A DNA stretch of 64,000 nt from NCBI GenBank assembly GCA_947464275.1, contig CANHVU010000010.1:51945-115944 (forward strand), given 5' to 3'. The DNA comes from Bacteroidota bacterium (GTDB lineage: Bacteria; Bacteroidota; Bacteroidia; UKL13-3). The translations under genes were made by a program, and so were the position numbers. Numbering within the stretch: the first letter of the stretch is position 1; every line of letters begins with the position of its first letter. Under the pieces are notes generated by a model that had not been told where the DNA came from, searched no databases, and saw only the letters and a list, made by a program, of their open reading frames with translations. Below, in pieces: positions 28,203 to 36,408 of this stretch.

Positions 28203-28817
28203 ATGAAAAAATTAAAACAACCCGCAGCCATTAGTTTAAGTTTACTAATTTTTCTTTTGTTTACTGCTTGCAGCAAACAAAACTACTGCAACGGTAGTTA
28301 TTACACCCCAAAAACATTTAATTATTTATTAGACGATAGTACCAAAGTACAAATACCATATACAGGTAAAGAAACCTTAACATTTATAAGCAGCCAAGGT
28401 GATACTGCCATTTTAGTTGGTCAAGGTAAAAATAATTATATGAAAAAAACCACTAAAAACAGCGTTACTAGTATGGACTGCCCTGAATATGATAATTATA
28501 ATTTTGAACGGGTGGATGTAGAGTATAAAGGGAGTAATTTCAATTTGTCTTATGTGTTTTATAGAGTAGAAATTGATAATTGGAAAGATGAAAACACTTC
28601 AGTTTATTTGAATGAAAATTTTAGTGATTCACATTTGGCATATACAGAATATTATAACAGTACAAGTAGATACAATTTTCAAGTACAATGTGGTAGTAAA
28701 ATTATTATGGGAGTTAAAATTTACGGAGGAAATAACAATCCAATAATTTACAATAAATTATATGGGATAATTCAAATACAAATAGATAGTAATCTTGTCT
28801 ACACTTTAAATTTATAA
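28203..28817 (+). CDS. Lipoprotein of unknown function
   Basis: 204 residues. The signal peptide ends LLFTAC with Cys23, followed by SKQNYCNGSY. The mature protein is beta-rich with TSMDCPEYDNYNFERVDVEY, LAYTEYYNST and the end NKLYGIIQIQIDSNLVYTLN. This layout (Cys near the N-terminus, a DCP motif, a late GII strand) resembles the lipoprotein of 17018-17644, so I infer a loose paralogous family. There is no domain I recognise. It is a single gene, with a palindromic remnant GTTGATGTTTTCACCAT upstream near 28092-28110 and rnpB downstream on the other strand. Confidence 0.7.
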   Translation: MKKLKQPAAISLSLLIFLLFTACSKQNYCNGSYYTPKTFNYLLDDSTKVQIPYTGKETLTFISSQGDTAILVGQGKNNYMKKTTKNSVTSMDCPEYDNYNFERVDVEYKGSNFNLSYVFYRVEIDNWKDENTSVYLNENFSDSHLAYTEYYNSTSRYNFQVQCGSKIIMGVKIYGGNNNPIIYNKLYGIIQIQIDSNLVYTLNL

Positions 28818-28893
28818 AACATGAAAACCAGTTTATTCTTTTCATGTTGTTGTAACATTCATTTCAATTGAACAAAAAGTTAATCGTTTACAT

Positions 28894-28930
28894 AAAAAAA
28901 CGACCTTTTACCGAAATAAAAAGCCGTTTT
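28894..28930 (-). terminator. Probable terminator of rnpB
   Basis: On the minus strand, just past the P1 helix of rnpB, AAAACGGCTTTTT and AAAAGGTCGTTTT pair imperfectly and are followed by a T-run. Confidence 0.5.
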
Positions 28931-28931
28931 A

Positions 28932-29323
28932 TTGCAAAACTATAAGCCGGGTTCTGTTTTAATTGAATTTGCATTCCATTAAATTCTACCATTTATCTTG
29001 CTATACCATCACTGGCATAATCTATTGCAGTCTACCCATTGTATATAAAAGCGAGCCACCTTTTGAGCCAAAGCTCGATACAACCTATTTGACCTTGCAA
29101 CGCATAAGGTTTACCTTGCAATATTTGTTACCAAATACCCGGTGGTCTCTTACACCGCCTTTTCACCTTTTCCAATATTTGCATACTGGTAGTTTAATTT
29201 TCTTTAGCACTGTCTGTCAGTTAATAGTTAAATTAACCGCCTACCCGTTAGGTAGTATGCTGCTCTGTGTTGCCCAGACTTTCCTCATTACAACTGGTGT
29301 AACGCGATAGAACATTTTGCATG
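28932..29323 (-). ncRNA. rnpB: RNase P RNA, bacterial class A
   Basis: Catalytic RNA that matures tRNA 5' ends. On the minus strand the 5' part has GAGGAAAGTCTGGGCAACAC followed by AGAGCAGCATACTACC and TAACGGGTAGGCGG, the conserved P4/CRI region. The 3' part ends ACAGAACCCGGCTTAT, the universal 3' signature. The ends pair as P1: TGCAAAA near 29321 and TTTTGCA near 28933. Length about 390 nt is right for class A. ACCGGGTATTTGGTAACAAA and the helix of TTGCAAGG repeats fit the Bacteroidota form. Exact ends are uncertain by about ten bases. A coding-looking frame on the opposite strand here is an accident. Confidence 0.94.
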
Positions 29324-29429
29324 GCAAATGTAATTTTATTTTTATAAAACCTACTTACTTTTATTTTATTACCCATTGCATTTTTTAGTTCCAACATTTT
29401 ATTTATTTTGCATTGAAAATTAAACAATT

Positions 29430-30779
29430 ATGAAGAAATTATTTACCCCTATATTTTTGATTATTAGCCAACTATCGTTTGGTCAAATTTCAATATTAAA
29501 TAGTGATATGCCACGCCAAAATGATACCATGCGTTTTAGTTTGGCAATATCAGGCATTACCGCTTTGCAAGCTGCAAAAACTGGTGCCGACACGACTTGG
29601 GATTTTAGTAATTTGGTTGCTAACTCGCAAGATGTTGAGAAATTTTATGCGCCATCTACTACTCCTTACGTAATTCAATTTGGATTATTAAATGCGGCTA
29701 CCTATGGAATTAAAGATAATGCTCTAAACAATTTGGCAAGTTTAGGTGGAGCTGCAGGTATTACTATTGAAAATATTTATGGATTTTATAAAAATACAGC
29801 TTCAGCAAGTGTTTTAGTAGGCCGTGGTGCAACTGTTTCAAATATCCCTTTAGGTTTAAATTTAAATCCACGCGATACTGTTTTTAAATTTCCTTTAAAC
29901 TATGGCGATATTGATACCACTTACTATGCGGGTTCCACAAGCATTGCTGGTTTAGGAGGAATTGCTCAGCAAGGCAGACGTGTTAATGTGGTGGATGGTT
30001 GGGGAGTAATTAAAACTCCTTATGGTCAGTTTAATTGTATTAGAATAAAAACTACCATTACTGGTGTTGATTCAATTCAATTAAGCACATTTAAAATTCC
30101 AATTCCTAATAACAAAACCATTTACACTTGGTATGCCAAAGGACAACATTACCCCATCATGGAAATTACTCAAACTATTGGTGTTGGTGCAGGTTTAACC
30201 ATTAAATACAAAGATATTTACCGATCAGAAGTATATTCAAATGCGGCTAGATTTATAGCTAGTAAAACCACTGCTTCACAATTTGACACCATTAACTTAA
30301 CAAGCCAAAGTACAGGCACTCCTAAATCATACGAATGGACAATTACACCAAGTACTTTTAGATTTGTTGGTGGCACTAACAATACCACCAGAAACCCAAG
30401 GGTAATGTTTGATCAATCAGGAAGCTATTCAGTTAAACTAAAAGTTATTTACGAAGGTGGACAAGACGATTCCTTGAGAACTAATTACATAAATGTAGTT
30501 ACTACAGGTTTAAATAATTTTGAAAACAATAAACCAGAAATCAGCATTTATCCAAACCCTGCAACCGAGGTTTTAAACATTGAATCGAATATGAGTTTAG
30601 CTAAATCAAAAATTTTAGTAACTGATTTATTAGGAAAAGAAATTGAAAATATTAACTACAAACTTACAAGTTTAAATTCTTTACAAATAAACACCAACAA
30701 CTTAAGTAAAGGCATTTATTTGGTAAATATTGTGAATGAAAACAATACTTCATCAACTCATAAAATTGTAATTAACTAA
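29430..30779 (+). CDS. T9SS-exported surface protein with PKD-like domain
   Basis: 449 residues. The signal peptide ends LSFGQIS. A ~260-residue N-terminal region (LNSDMPRQNDTMRFSLAISG, later GWGVIKTPYGQFNCIRIKTT) is common in Bacteroidota exoproteins but has no known function. It is followed by a PKD-like Ig domain (about 275-355: ASQFDTINLTSQSTGTPKSY to YSVKLKVIYEG) and a T9SS type A sorting domain with ISIYPNPATEVLNIES and LSKGIYLVNIVNENN. The product should be secreted by the type IX system. It is monocistronic, 107 bases from the rnpB 5' end. Confidence 0.85.
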   Translation: MKKLFTPIFLIISQLSFGQISILNSDMPRQNDTMRFSLAISGITALQAAKTGADTTWDFSNLVANSQDVEKFYAPSTTPYVIQFGLLNAATYGIKDNALNNLASLGGAAGITIENIYGFYKNTASASVLVGRGATVSNIPLGLNLNPRDTVFKFPLNYGDIDTTYYAGSTSIAGLGGIAQQGRRVNVVDGWGVIKTPYGQFNCIRIKTTITGVDSIQLSTFKIPIPNNKTIYTWYAKGQHYPIMEITQTIGVGAGLTIKYKDIYRSEVYSNAARFIASKTTASQFDTINLTSQSTGTPKSYEWTITPSTFRFVGGTNNTTRNPRVMFDQSGSYSVKLKVIYEGGQDDSLRTNYINVVTTGLNNFENNKPEISIYPNPATEVLNIESNMSLAKSKILVTDLLGKEIENINYKLTSLNSLQINTNNLSKGIYLVNIVNENNTSSTHKIVIN

Positions 30780-30929
30780 AAAAATAAAATCATACATTAT
30801 TATACCATTACCTATAAATGAAACGTTTTTAAGTATATTGAAATAGACAATTAACAAAAAGCAGTTGTTTTATCATAATATATGAGTTATTCAAAAAGTT
30901 AAAATCGTTTTACATTCGTAAATTATAAT

Positions 30930-31724
30930 ATGAAGACCATGAAATCAAAAAAAATAATAACCAATAGCATTTTAGCAGTAGCTTTTTTGGCCTTACTTTT
31001 TTTATTAATTTCATATCCACCAGCCAAGGCTGTATGTAACACCATCACCAAACGTTTAGGTATTTCATCGCCTAGCTATCCTGGTTTTGGAATTAACTTG
31101 CCGGGTAATTACGAAATTCACGGCATTGATGTAAGCCGTCATCAGCGCGATATTGACTGGGAAGCAGTATCAAACATGTTTGACGATCAAATTGGTGTTT
31201 CGTTTGCATTTATAAAAGCTACCGAAGGCCGCACTGTTGATGATGATTATTTTGAATACAATTGGAAACAATGCAAAAAACATAGTATTTTACGCGGAGC
31301 CTATCACTTTTTTAGACCACACTTGACTGCTGATGAACAAGCTAATTTCTTTTTTAGTAAAGTTAACTTGGATAGAGAAGATTTACCACCTGTATTAGAC
31401 ATTGAAATAAAAGGAAGTGCAACACCACAAGTTTTAAAATCGAAGGTAAAGCGTTGGTTAGTTTTAACCGAAAAACATTACGGAATTACACCAATTATTT
31501 ACACCAATTACAGTTTTTACAAAAACTATTTTTCGGGTAAAGAATTTGAAAAATACCCTTTTTGGATTGCACATTATGCTACCTCCGATTTAAATGAAAA
31601 AACATCTACTTGGCACTTTTGGCAACACAACGAAAAAGGCCATGTTAACGGGATTAGAGGCGGAGTTGACTTTAACGTATTTAAAGGAAACTACGATGAT
31701 TTACTAGGACTTTGTAAAAAGTAA
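30930..31724 (+). CDS. GH25-family lysozyme (muramidase), membrane-anchored or secreted
   Basis: 264 residues; two in-frame ATGs (30930 and 30939) are possible starts. An N-terminal membrane helix at about 8-30 serves as signal or anchor. GH25 domain (about 62-262): HGIDVSRHQRDIDWEAVSN with the first catalytic-site Asp, FAFIKATEGRTVDDDYF, GAYHFFRPH, and PPVLDIEIKG with the DxE pair, then TPIIYTNYSFYKNYF and FPFWIAHYA-type strand (YPFWIAHYATSD). It cleaves beta-1,4 bonds in peptidoglycan, probably for wall turnover. It ends at a strong terminator. Confidence 0.9.
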   Translation: MKTMKSKKIITNSILAVAFLALLFLLISYPPAKAVCNTITKRLGISSPSYPGFGINLPGNYEIHGIDVSRHQRDIDWEAVSNMFDDQIGVSFAFIKATEGRTVDDDYFEYNWKQCKKHSILRGAYHFFRPHLTADEQANFFFSKVNLDREDLPPVLDIEIKGSATPQVLKSKVKRWLVLTEKHYGITPIIYTNYSFYKNYFSGKEFEKYPFWIAHYATSDLNEKTSTWHFWQHNEKGHVNGIRGGVDFNVFKGNYDDLLGLCKK

Positions 31725-31730
31725 ATATTT

Positions 31731-31763
31731 AAAAAAAGCCAAACCTAAAGTTTGGCTTTTTTT
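31731..31763. terminator. Bidirectional terminator
   Basis: A perfect 14-bp stem AAAAAAAGCCAAAC (31731-31744) with 31750-31763, loop CTAAA, flanked by A and T runs. It starts 6 bases after the lysozyme stop and overlaps the last two bases of the convergent gene at 31762. Confidence 0.88.
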
Positions 31764-32019
31764 ATTTCTTTTCCTTAGCGTTAAAAGCAGTGTAGGCAAA
31801 TACCAAAGCACCTATAATTAATACAAATACGATGGTTAAGTTACTGCCTTTATTATATTGATCGTAGGCTACATAACCAATGGCACACCAAGCAATGGCA
31901 GTTTTTAAGTATGCATTGGTATATCTACCCAAATTAAGCTTTGGCAATAAAAAATAAACTACCGTTATAATCAATAAAATAAGGCCAATAATTAATACAA
32001 AGTTGGATGGTAATGTCAT
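31762..32019 (-). CDS. Small three-helix membrane protein, unknown
   Basis: 85 residues with three predicted membrane helices (about 7-24, 38-52, 61-78) and a charged KEKK tail. No family motif is recognised. It follows the 161-residue membrane protein gene by 14 bases on the same strand, in a three-gene run with marC. The coding frame ends inside the shared terminator hairpin. Confidence 0.65.
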   Translation of the reverse strand: MTLPSNFVLIIGLILLIITVVYFLLPKLNLGRYTNAYLKTAIAWCAIGYVAYDQYNKGSNLTIVFVLIIGALVFAYTAFNAKEKK

Positions 32020-32033
32020 ATAAATAATAGGTT

Positions 32034-32519
32034 TTAGTTATAATAATCGTTAAGCCATTTAAAATAAATTTGGCTACGGTTGTTTTCAAAATAAAGTGAC
32101 GAAATATGAATAAGCGATTGCACAAATAAAGCCAAGCCAATGCCTTTATATAATTCAAAAGCAGAAAATACTGTAAAGATGATTATTGACAATACATTTA
32201 ACCCTAAAAAAATATAGTTTTTGCGGCTATAATTGGTAAGTATTTTTTTAATTTTAGGTATTTCAATGGTTATTATTTGCTGCGTATTTTCTTTAGCAGA
32301 AAGCATTACAAACTCTCTTTCTGAATTGGTTTTCATGTAAGTTTTAAAGCCTAAAATAGTTTGGGTTAATCCAAATACAAAAAAAGGAATTGCAAATCCT
32401 AAAGAAATAGCGTTAATACCAGCAATGAAAAAATAAATAGAAAGTATTGTAGCAAAAATTCCTAATACTAAAAACAATAAACTTTGTGCTTTTTGAGCAT
32501 GATAAAACTTTTGTATCAT
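32034..32519 (-). CDS. Four-helix membrane protein, unknown
   Basis: 161 residues with helices at about 13-33, 38-58, 102-120 and 122-140. A soluble loop of roughly 45 residues in the middle contains NSEREFVMLSAKENTQQIIT. It starts in a 4-base ATGA overlap with marC, so the two are translationally coupled. I recognise no family; similar genes of this size are common and unannotated in Bacteroidota. Confidence 0.7.
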   Translation of the reverse strand: MIQKFYHAQKAQSLLFLVLGIFATILSIYFFIAGINAISLGFAIPFFVFGLTQTILGFKTYMKTNSEREFVMLSAKENTQQIITIEIPKIKKILTNYSRKNYIFLGLNVLSIIIFTVFSAFELYKGIGLALFVQSLIHISSLYFENNRSQIYFKWLNDYYN

Positions 32520-33088
32520 AATCCTAAAAAGTTTGATTTGAAAATTTTAACTGCAATTGAAATTAATATGACACCAAAAAACTTACGGATTAAACCTAAG
32601 CCTGCTTTGCCTAAAATACGTTCTAAAAAAGTAGTTGAGCGCAATACAGCATACACCAAAATAAGGTTTAACAATATGGCTACCAATATATTTTGAAACT
32701 CATAAACAGCTTTCATGGAAATAATGGTAGTTAAGGTTCCCGAACCTGCTATTATGGGGAAAGCAATTGGAATAATGCTACCATTAGAATCGTTAGGGTC
32801 TTGCCTAAAAATATCAATTCCCAAAATCATTTCTAAGCCCAAAATAAAAATTACAATAGAACCTGCTACCGCAAACGAGGGCAAATCAACACCAATGGCA
32901 CTTAACAAGGTATCGCCTACTATTAAAAACAAAACCATTAATCCACCAGCAGCCAAGGTAGCTTTACCACTATCTAAATGTTGTTGTTTTGCTTTGATGG
33001 TAATAATTAATGGTAACGCGCCTACCACATCAATAATGGCAAAAAGGGTTAAACTAATGGTGGTAATATCGGAAAATGAAAAGGTCAT
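32516..33088 (-). CDS. MarC-family integral membrane protein
   Basis: 190 residues with six membrane helices, the MarC/UPF0056 fold. Visible family features: early SLTLFAIIDVVGALPLIITI, the Gly-rich AVAGSIVIFILGLEMILGID, and SIIPIAFPIIAGSGTLTTII with the conserved P(L/I)AxPxxAGPG-like loop (here IAGSGT). The function of the family is not settled; a link to multiple antibiotic resistance was proposed and later disputed. First gene of a three-gene minus-strand unit. Confidence 0.85.
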   Translation of the reverse strand: MTFSFSDITTISLTLFAIIDVVGALPLIITIKAKQQHLDSGKATLAAGGLMVLFLIVGDTLLSAIGVDLPSFAVAGSIVIFILGLEMILGIDIFRQDPNDSNGSIIPIAFPIIAGSGTLTTIISMKAVYEFQNILVAILLNLILVYAVLRSTTFLERILGKAGLGLIRKFFGVILISIAVKIFKSNFLGL

Positions 33089-33206
33089 TTGGCTTTTGGT
33101 GAGTATGAGGCTACAAATATAGTTTTTGTAAGTTTAAAGGTAGCAAACAAAAAAATAGATTTAGATTATAAATAATTTAATATAATTGTAAACCTAATAT
33201 TTTTAA

Positions 33207-33758
33207 ATGTATAAAAACCTACTTAGCAAATTTTTTATAGTTATTAGTTCGCGCGAAATGATGCTGCTTATATGCATGATTATGCTCATTACCTCGTTGC
33301 CATTGGTAGCAGAACTAACTCATTTTGTATTCAATTATTGGAAAACCAATCCAACATTGGAAGAAATTGGCGAAATGCAAGAATTAATTGATGGATATGG
33401 CGGCATATTAGTAGCAGCAGGTGTGTTTTTTGAAGAAAGAGAAACCTTAATTCATTTATCGCATAAGCGCAATCAAAAAGAACAAGCAGAACCCACCAAA
33501 CTTGAAACTTACTTAAACTTAATAGCACACCATAATGGAATGGGCATTTTATTAATGGGATTATTTGTAGAAATTGGTTCCCAAATTATGGAAATGCCTT
33601 CGCGTGTTATCAATACTGATGGAATAGAAGTCTATATTTTGGCTATTTGCTTATTTTTAAGTTATATAGCTATTATTATACAACTTGATTTTATCAAAGA
33701 TTTTGGTAAAACCTATTTTTTAAAGCAATATAAAAACAATCAACCTGATGTACACTAA
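33207..33758 (+). CDS. Membrane protein, first gene of the polyamine-like operon
   Basis: 183 residues with hydrophobic segments at about 17-38, 66-78, 113-130 and 143-165. Between them lie acidic and basic stretches, NPTLEEIGEMQELIDGYG and SHKRNQKEQAEPTKLETYL. It carries LNLIAHHNGMGILLMGLFVE in a membrane-proximal position. I recognise no family. Its last 11 bases overlap the start of the SpeD-like gene, so it is translationally coupled to the pathway genes and may be part of the system, though it could also be an unrelated upstream gene. Confidence 0.7.
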   Translation: MYKNLLSKFFIVISSREMMLLICMIMLITSLPLVAELTHFVFNYWKTNPTLEEIGEMQELIDGYGGILVAAGVFFEERETLIHLSHKRNQKEQAEPTKLETYLNLIAHHNGMGILLMGLFVEIGSQIMEMPSRVINTDGIEVYILAICLFLSYIAIIIQLDFIKDFGKTYFLKQYKNNQPDVH

Positions 33759-34098
33759 AGGCTTACATATTATGGCCACATTTAAGGTTGATAACACCGC
33801 GTTGTTAAGCAATTATGCACCTTTTAAAGAGTTGGTAAATAATTTAATTATTACCCATCAATTAAGTAATGTGGGTGATACTTACCATTCGTTTCCTGAG
33901 TTTGGCTTCACGGCAAATGTTTGCTTAACTGAATCGCATTTAAGCATTCATACTTGGCCTGAGTATGGCCTAGCTACTTTCGATGTGTTTTTATCGAATT
34001 TTAAAAACGATAATAGTCAAAAAGTAACACAAATTTTTGAAGCTGTTAAAACATTTTTTAACGCTGAAGTTGAACAATATAATGCCATTGAACGCTAA
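33748..34098 (+). CDS. speD: SpeD-like S-adenosylmethionine decarboxylase (pyruvoyl type)
   Basis: 116 residues, the short class 1B AdoMetDC fold. Established members cleave themselves between Glu62 and Ser63 to form a pyruvoyl group and make decarboxylated AdoMet, the aminopropyl donor. Here LTESHLSIHTWPEYGLATFD keeps Glu62, Ser63 and His68 at the same numbers as in the Thermotoga maritima enzyme. However, the position of catalytic Cys83 (usually in FTCG) is a serine (VFLSN), and Ser55 is a threonine. Processing looks possible, but decarboxylation may be altered. It overlaps the upstream gene by 11 bases and is followed after 1 base by the DUF4178-like gene. Confidence 0.82.
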   Translation: MYTKGLHIMATFKVDNTALLSNYAPFKELVNNLIITHQLSNVGDTYHSFPEFGFTANVCLTESHLSIHTWPEYGLATFDVFLSNFKNDNSQKVTQIFEAVKTFFNAEVEQYNAIER

Positions 34099-34099
34099 C

Positions 34100-36001
34100 A
34101 TGAATCAATCTGTAACTTGTCCGTTTTGTAAGCTTCAGCATAGTTTTAGTAGCAATTTAATTGACGAATTTGTTTGTCCTAAATGCCATGTAGGTTTAAG
34201 GCCAAATATTGATTACAACACCATAGCACCAACTGCTTACCAACCCATGCCCGATGACGGTTCGGTAATCAATTTTGGAAGTAAAATTACTTTTAAAAAC
34301 GAAACTTATATCGTTGTTGGGAAAATTAGGTATCAATTACAAAATACTATTATTGCTAAATGGGTACTCATAAATAATGCAGGATTATTGTATTATTTAT
34401 TTGAGTTTATTAATGGTTATGCATTGGCTTTTAAAAACTTAAATCCAATAGAAAAAAAGTTAATAAACAATACAAAACCCACTAAAAAACTAACCATAAG
34501 TCCTTACAATTCAGAGTTTCAGGTTAAAGCAATTTATCATAATTACCAAACATTTATAAGTGGTGAAATTCCATTAGAAATTATAGATTTTGAAATTTTT
34601 GAAGGAATAGAATTAACTAATTCTGATAATGAATTTGCTTTTATTCAAAGTAGTTTTGATAAAATACCTACCCAATACACAGGTGATTTTATTGAGTTTA
34701 ACGATTTGGTAATTACTAATCCGAGAAACATAAATAATGAGGTTAGCACTATTAACTGCACTATTTGTACCAAACCCATAACTAATTATTTAAAAGGCAA
34801 GGCTTTTAGTTTAGTTTGCAGTAATTGTCAAAGTCATTTAACTTTTGATAAAAACAGAAATTTAAAGCAAGTCAATCAATTTAAAAAACCAGCAGATTTA
34901 GATATTCCAATTGGAAGCAAAGGCGAAATTGAAGGTAAAAACTACACGGTTGTTGGCGCTTTATTAAAATGCGAAGAAGGAACTTCTTACAGATGGAAAG
35001 AATATAATTTAAGAGGTGAAGATGGTAAAATAGTAACTTTAAGTGAGTTTAATGGACACTATAATTTGATTGAAGAAATTGATTATTTTGATGAAATAAA
35101 AACATTTAATAGTTCTATTAATTACGAAGGTAAAACCTATCATATTTTTAATAAATACAAAGTAAATTTAATATCAGCTGAAGGCGAATTTAGTTATCAA
35201 ATAGTAAACGACTCCATATGTAAAGTAAGTGAGTTTATAGCTCCACCATATATTTTAACATATGAAAGCGATAAAAATGAAGCTCGTTTTTACCATGGCA
35301 GGTGCATTTTACCAAAGCAAGTTGAAAAAGCATTTGAACTAGCTGTAATTCCAGAACAAATAGGCACAGGAGCTACACAAACCATGTTTTTAGGAATAAA
35401 CTATTCCTTATTTACCAAAATATGCTTTTCGTTTTTTATTTTAATATTAGCTATACAAGTTATTTTTACACAGATTAACACCTCGCATAGAGTTTATAAT
35501 GAAGCTTTTGTACAAAGTAATATGAATGACTCTACCAAAGTTTTGGTTAGTAATACTTTTCAAATTACCAATGCTCCTACTGCTTTACAATTTGATATAG
35601 TTTCGAATGTAGATAACAATTGGTTTGGTGTAACAATAGAATTAATAAACCACAATACTGGGGATAGATTTGAAGTAGACAAAACTGTCGAATTTTATAG
35701 CGGTGTAGATGGCGGTGAATCTTGGAGCGAAGGTTCTAAATCAGAAAGTTTATTTATGTCGCAAGTTCCTGCAGGAACGTATCATATCAACTTATATCCT
35801 GAATGGGGAAGTATAAATAAAGATCAAAATAATTTTGAAATATGGGTGTATGAAGATGTTCCTATGTGGAGTAATTTTTGGGTAACTTTAATTGTTGCTG
35901 CCTTAGTAGTCATTATTCATTATATACGTTTCCGAATTTTTGAAAGTAACCGCTGGATGGAGAGTAATTTTGATTCACCTTATGTAACTCAATACGAATA
36001 A
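34100..36001 (+). CDS. Zinc-ribbon, DUF4178-like membrane protein
   Basis: 633 residues from the ATG at 34100, just after the speD stop; a start at 34037 would run 60 bases into speD. It opens with a zinc ribbon (Cys7, Cys10, Cys26, Cys29: CPFC and CPKC). A DUF4178-type beta domain follows (about 45-195), then a second four-Cys ribbon (CTICTKP to CSNC) and a second DUF4178-like domain with GSKGEIEGKNYTVVGALLKC. A membrane helix lies near 435-455, an extracytoplasmic beta domain holds NWFGVTIELINHNTGDRFEV, and a last helix is near 595-615. The role is unknown; the ribbons suggest metal or substrate handling at the cytoplasmic face. It overlaps the next gene by one base. Confidence 0.78.
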   Translation: MNQSVTCPFCKLQHSFSSNLIDEFVCPKCHVGLRPNIDYNTIAPTAYQPMPDDGSVINFGSKITFKNETYIVVGKIRYQLQNTIIAKWVLINNAGLLYYLFEFINGYALAFKNLNPIEKKLINNTKPTKKLTISPYNSEFQVKAIYHNYQTFISGEIPLEIIDFEIFEGIELTNSDNEFAFIQSSFDKIPTQYTGDFIEFNDLVITNPRNINNEVSTINCTICTKPITNYLKGKAFSLVCSNCQSHLTFDKNRNLKQVNQFKKPADLDIPIGSKGEIEGKNYTVVGALLKCEEGTSYRWKEYNLRGEDGKIVTLSEFNGHYNLIEEIDYFDEIKTFNSSINYEGKTYHIFNKYKVNLISAEGEFSYQIVNDSICKVSEFIAPPYILTYESDKNEARFYHGRCILPKQVEKAFELAVIPEQIGTGATQTMFLGINYSLFTKICFSFFILILAIQVIFTQINTSHRVYNEAFVQSNMNDSTKVLVSNTFQITNAPTALQFDIVSNVDNNWFGVTIELINHNTGDRFEVDKTVEFYSGVDGGESWSEGSKSESLFMSQVPAGTYHINLYPEWGSINKDQNNFEIWVYEDVPMWSNFWVTLIVAALVVIIHYIRFRIFESNRWMESNFDSPYVTQYE

Positions 36002-36177
36002 TGAAAGAAAAACAAAATACAATTATTTTTGCCTCGGTTTTAGGTTTAATTGCCCTTTGGTTAGTTTATGCCAACGCTACAGGATGGCGCATTTACAACT
36101 CAGATAAAGTAGTTCAAGATAATGAAAGAACTTCATCGGGTAGAACTAGAATAGGAAGTGGATTTCATCACAAATAA
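36001..36177 (+). CDS. 58-residue single-pass membrane peptide
   Basis: The frame begins in a TAATG overlap with the DUF4178-like gene and ends TAATAA. It has one membrane helix (IIFASVLGLIALWLVYANA, about 8-26). The remaining ~30 polar residues end RTSSGRTRIGSGFHHK, a Gly/Ser/Arg tail with two histidines. Overlap upstream and only 12 bases to the next gene make it very likely a real member of the operon. Function unknown; it could be a scaffold or even a substrate of the membrane enzymes, which is speculation. Confidence 0.7.
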   Translation: MKEKQNTIIFASVLGLIALWLVYANATGWRIYNSDKVVQDNERTSSGRTRIGSGFHHK

Positions 36178-36189
36178 TAAATAAAAAAT

Positions 36190-36408
36190 ATGGAAGAATT
36201 AATCAGTTTAAAAAGCATTTTGGGTTCAGTTATTTACTCAGTTATTGGCATAGCCATTTTGGTAATAGCTTATGTAATTTTTGAAAAAATAACACCCGAA
36301 AATTTAAGAAAAGAAATTATTGAAAAACAGAACACAGCCTTGGCCATAGTATCGGGGTCGTTTATTTTAGCTATTGCTATTATTATAGCTACCGCCATTC
36401 ATGGATAA
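36190..36408 (+). CDS. DUF350 (YjfL-like) small membrane protein
   Basis: 72 residues with two membrane helices (about 10-31 and 47-70). The sequence LRKEIIEKQNTALAIVSGSF between and into the second helix is the DUF350 signature, with a polar N-T-A start to the helix. DUF350 proteins occur in the E. coli yjf operon (YjfL), next to PspA-like YjfJ and the glutathionylspermidine-synthetase-like YjfC. That supports a link to polyamine-type chemistry at the membrane. The stop overlaps the next gene by 8 bases. Confidence 0.82.
   Translation: MEELISLKSILGSVIYSVIGIAILVIAYVIFEKITPENLRKEIIEKQNTALAIVSGSFILAIAIIIATAIHG

Noticed and set aside
28963..29310. A 115-codon open frame on the plus strand
   Set aside because: It lies wholly antisense to the conserved RNase P RNA and has no coding character.
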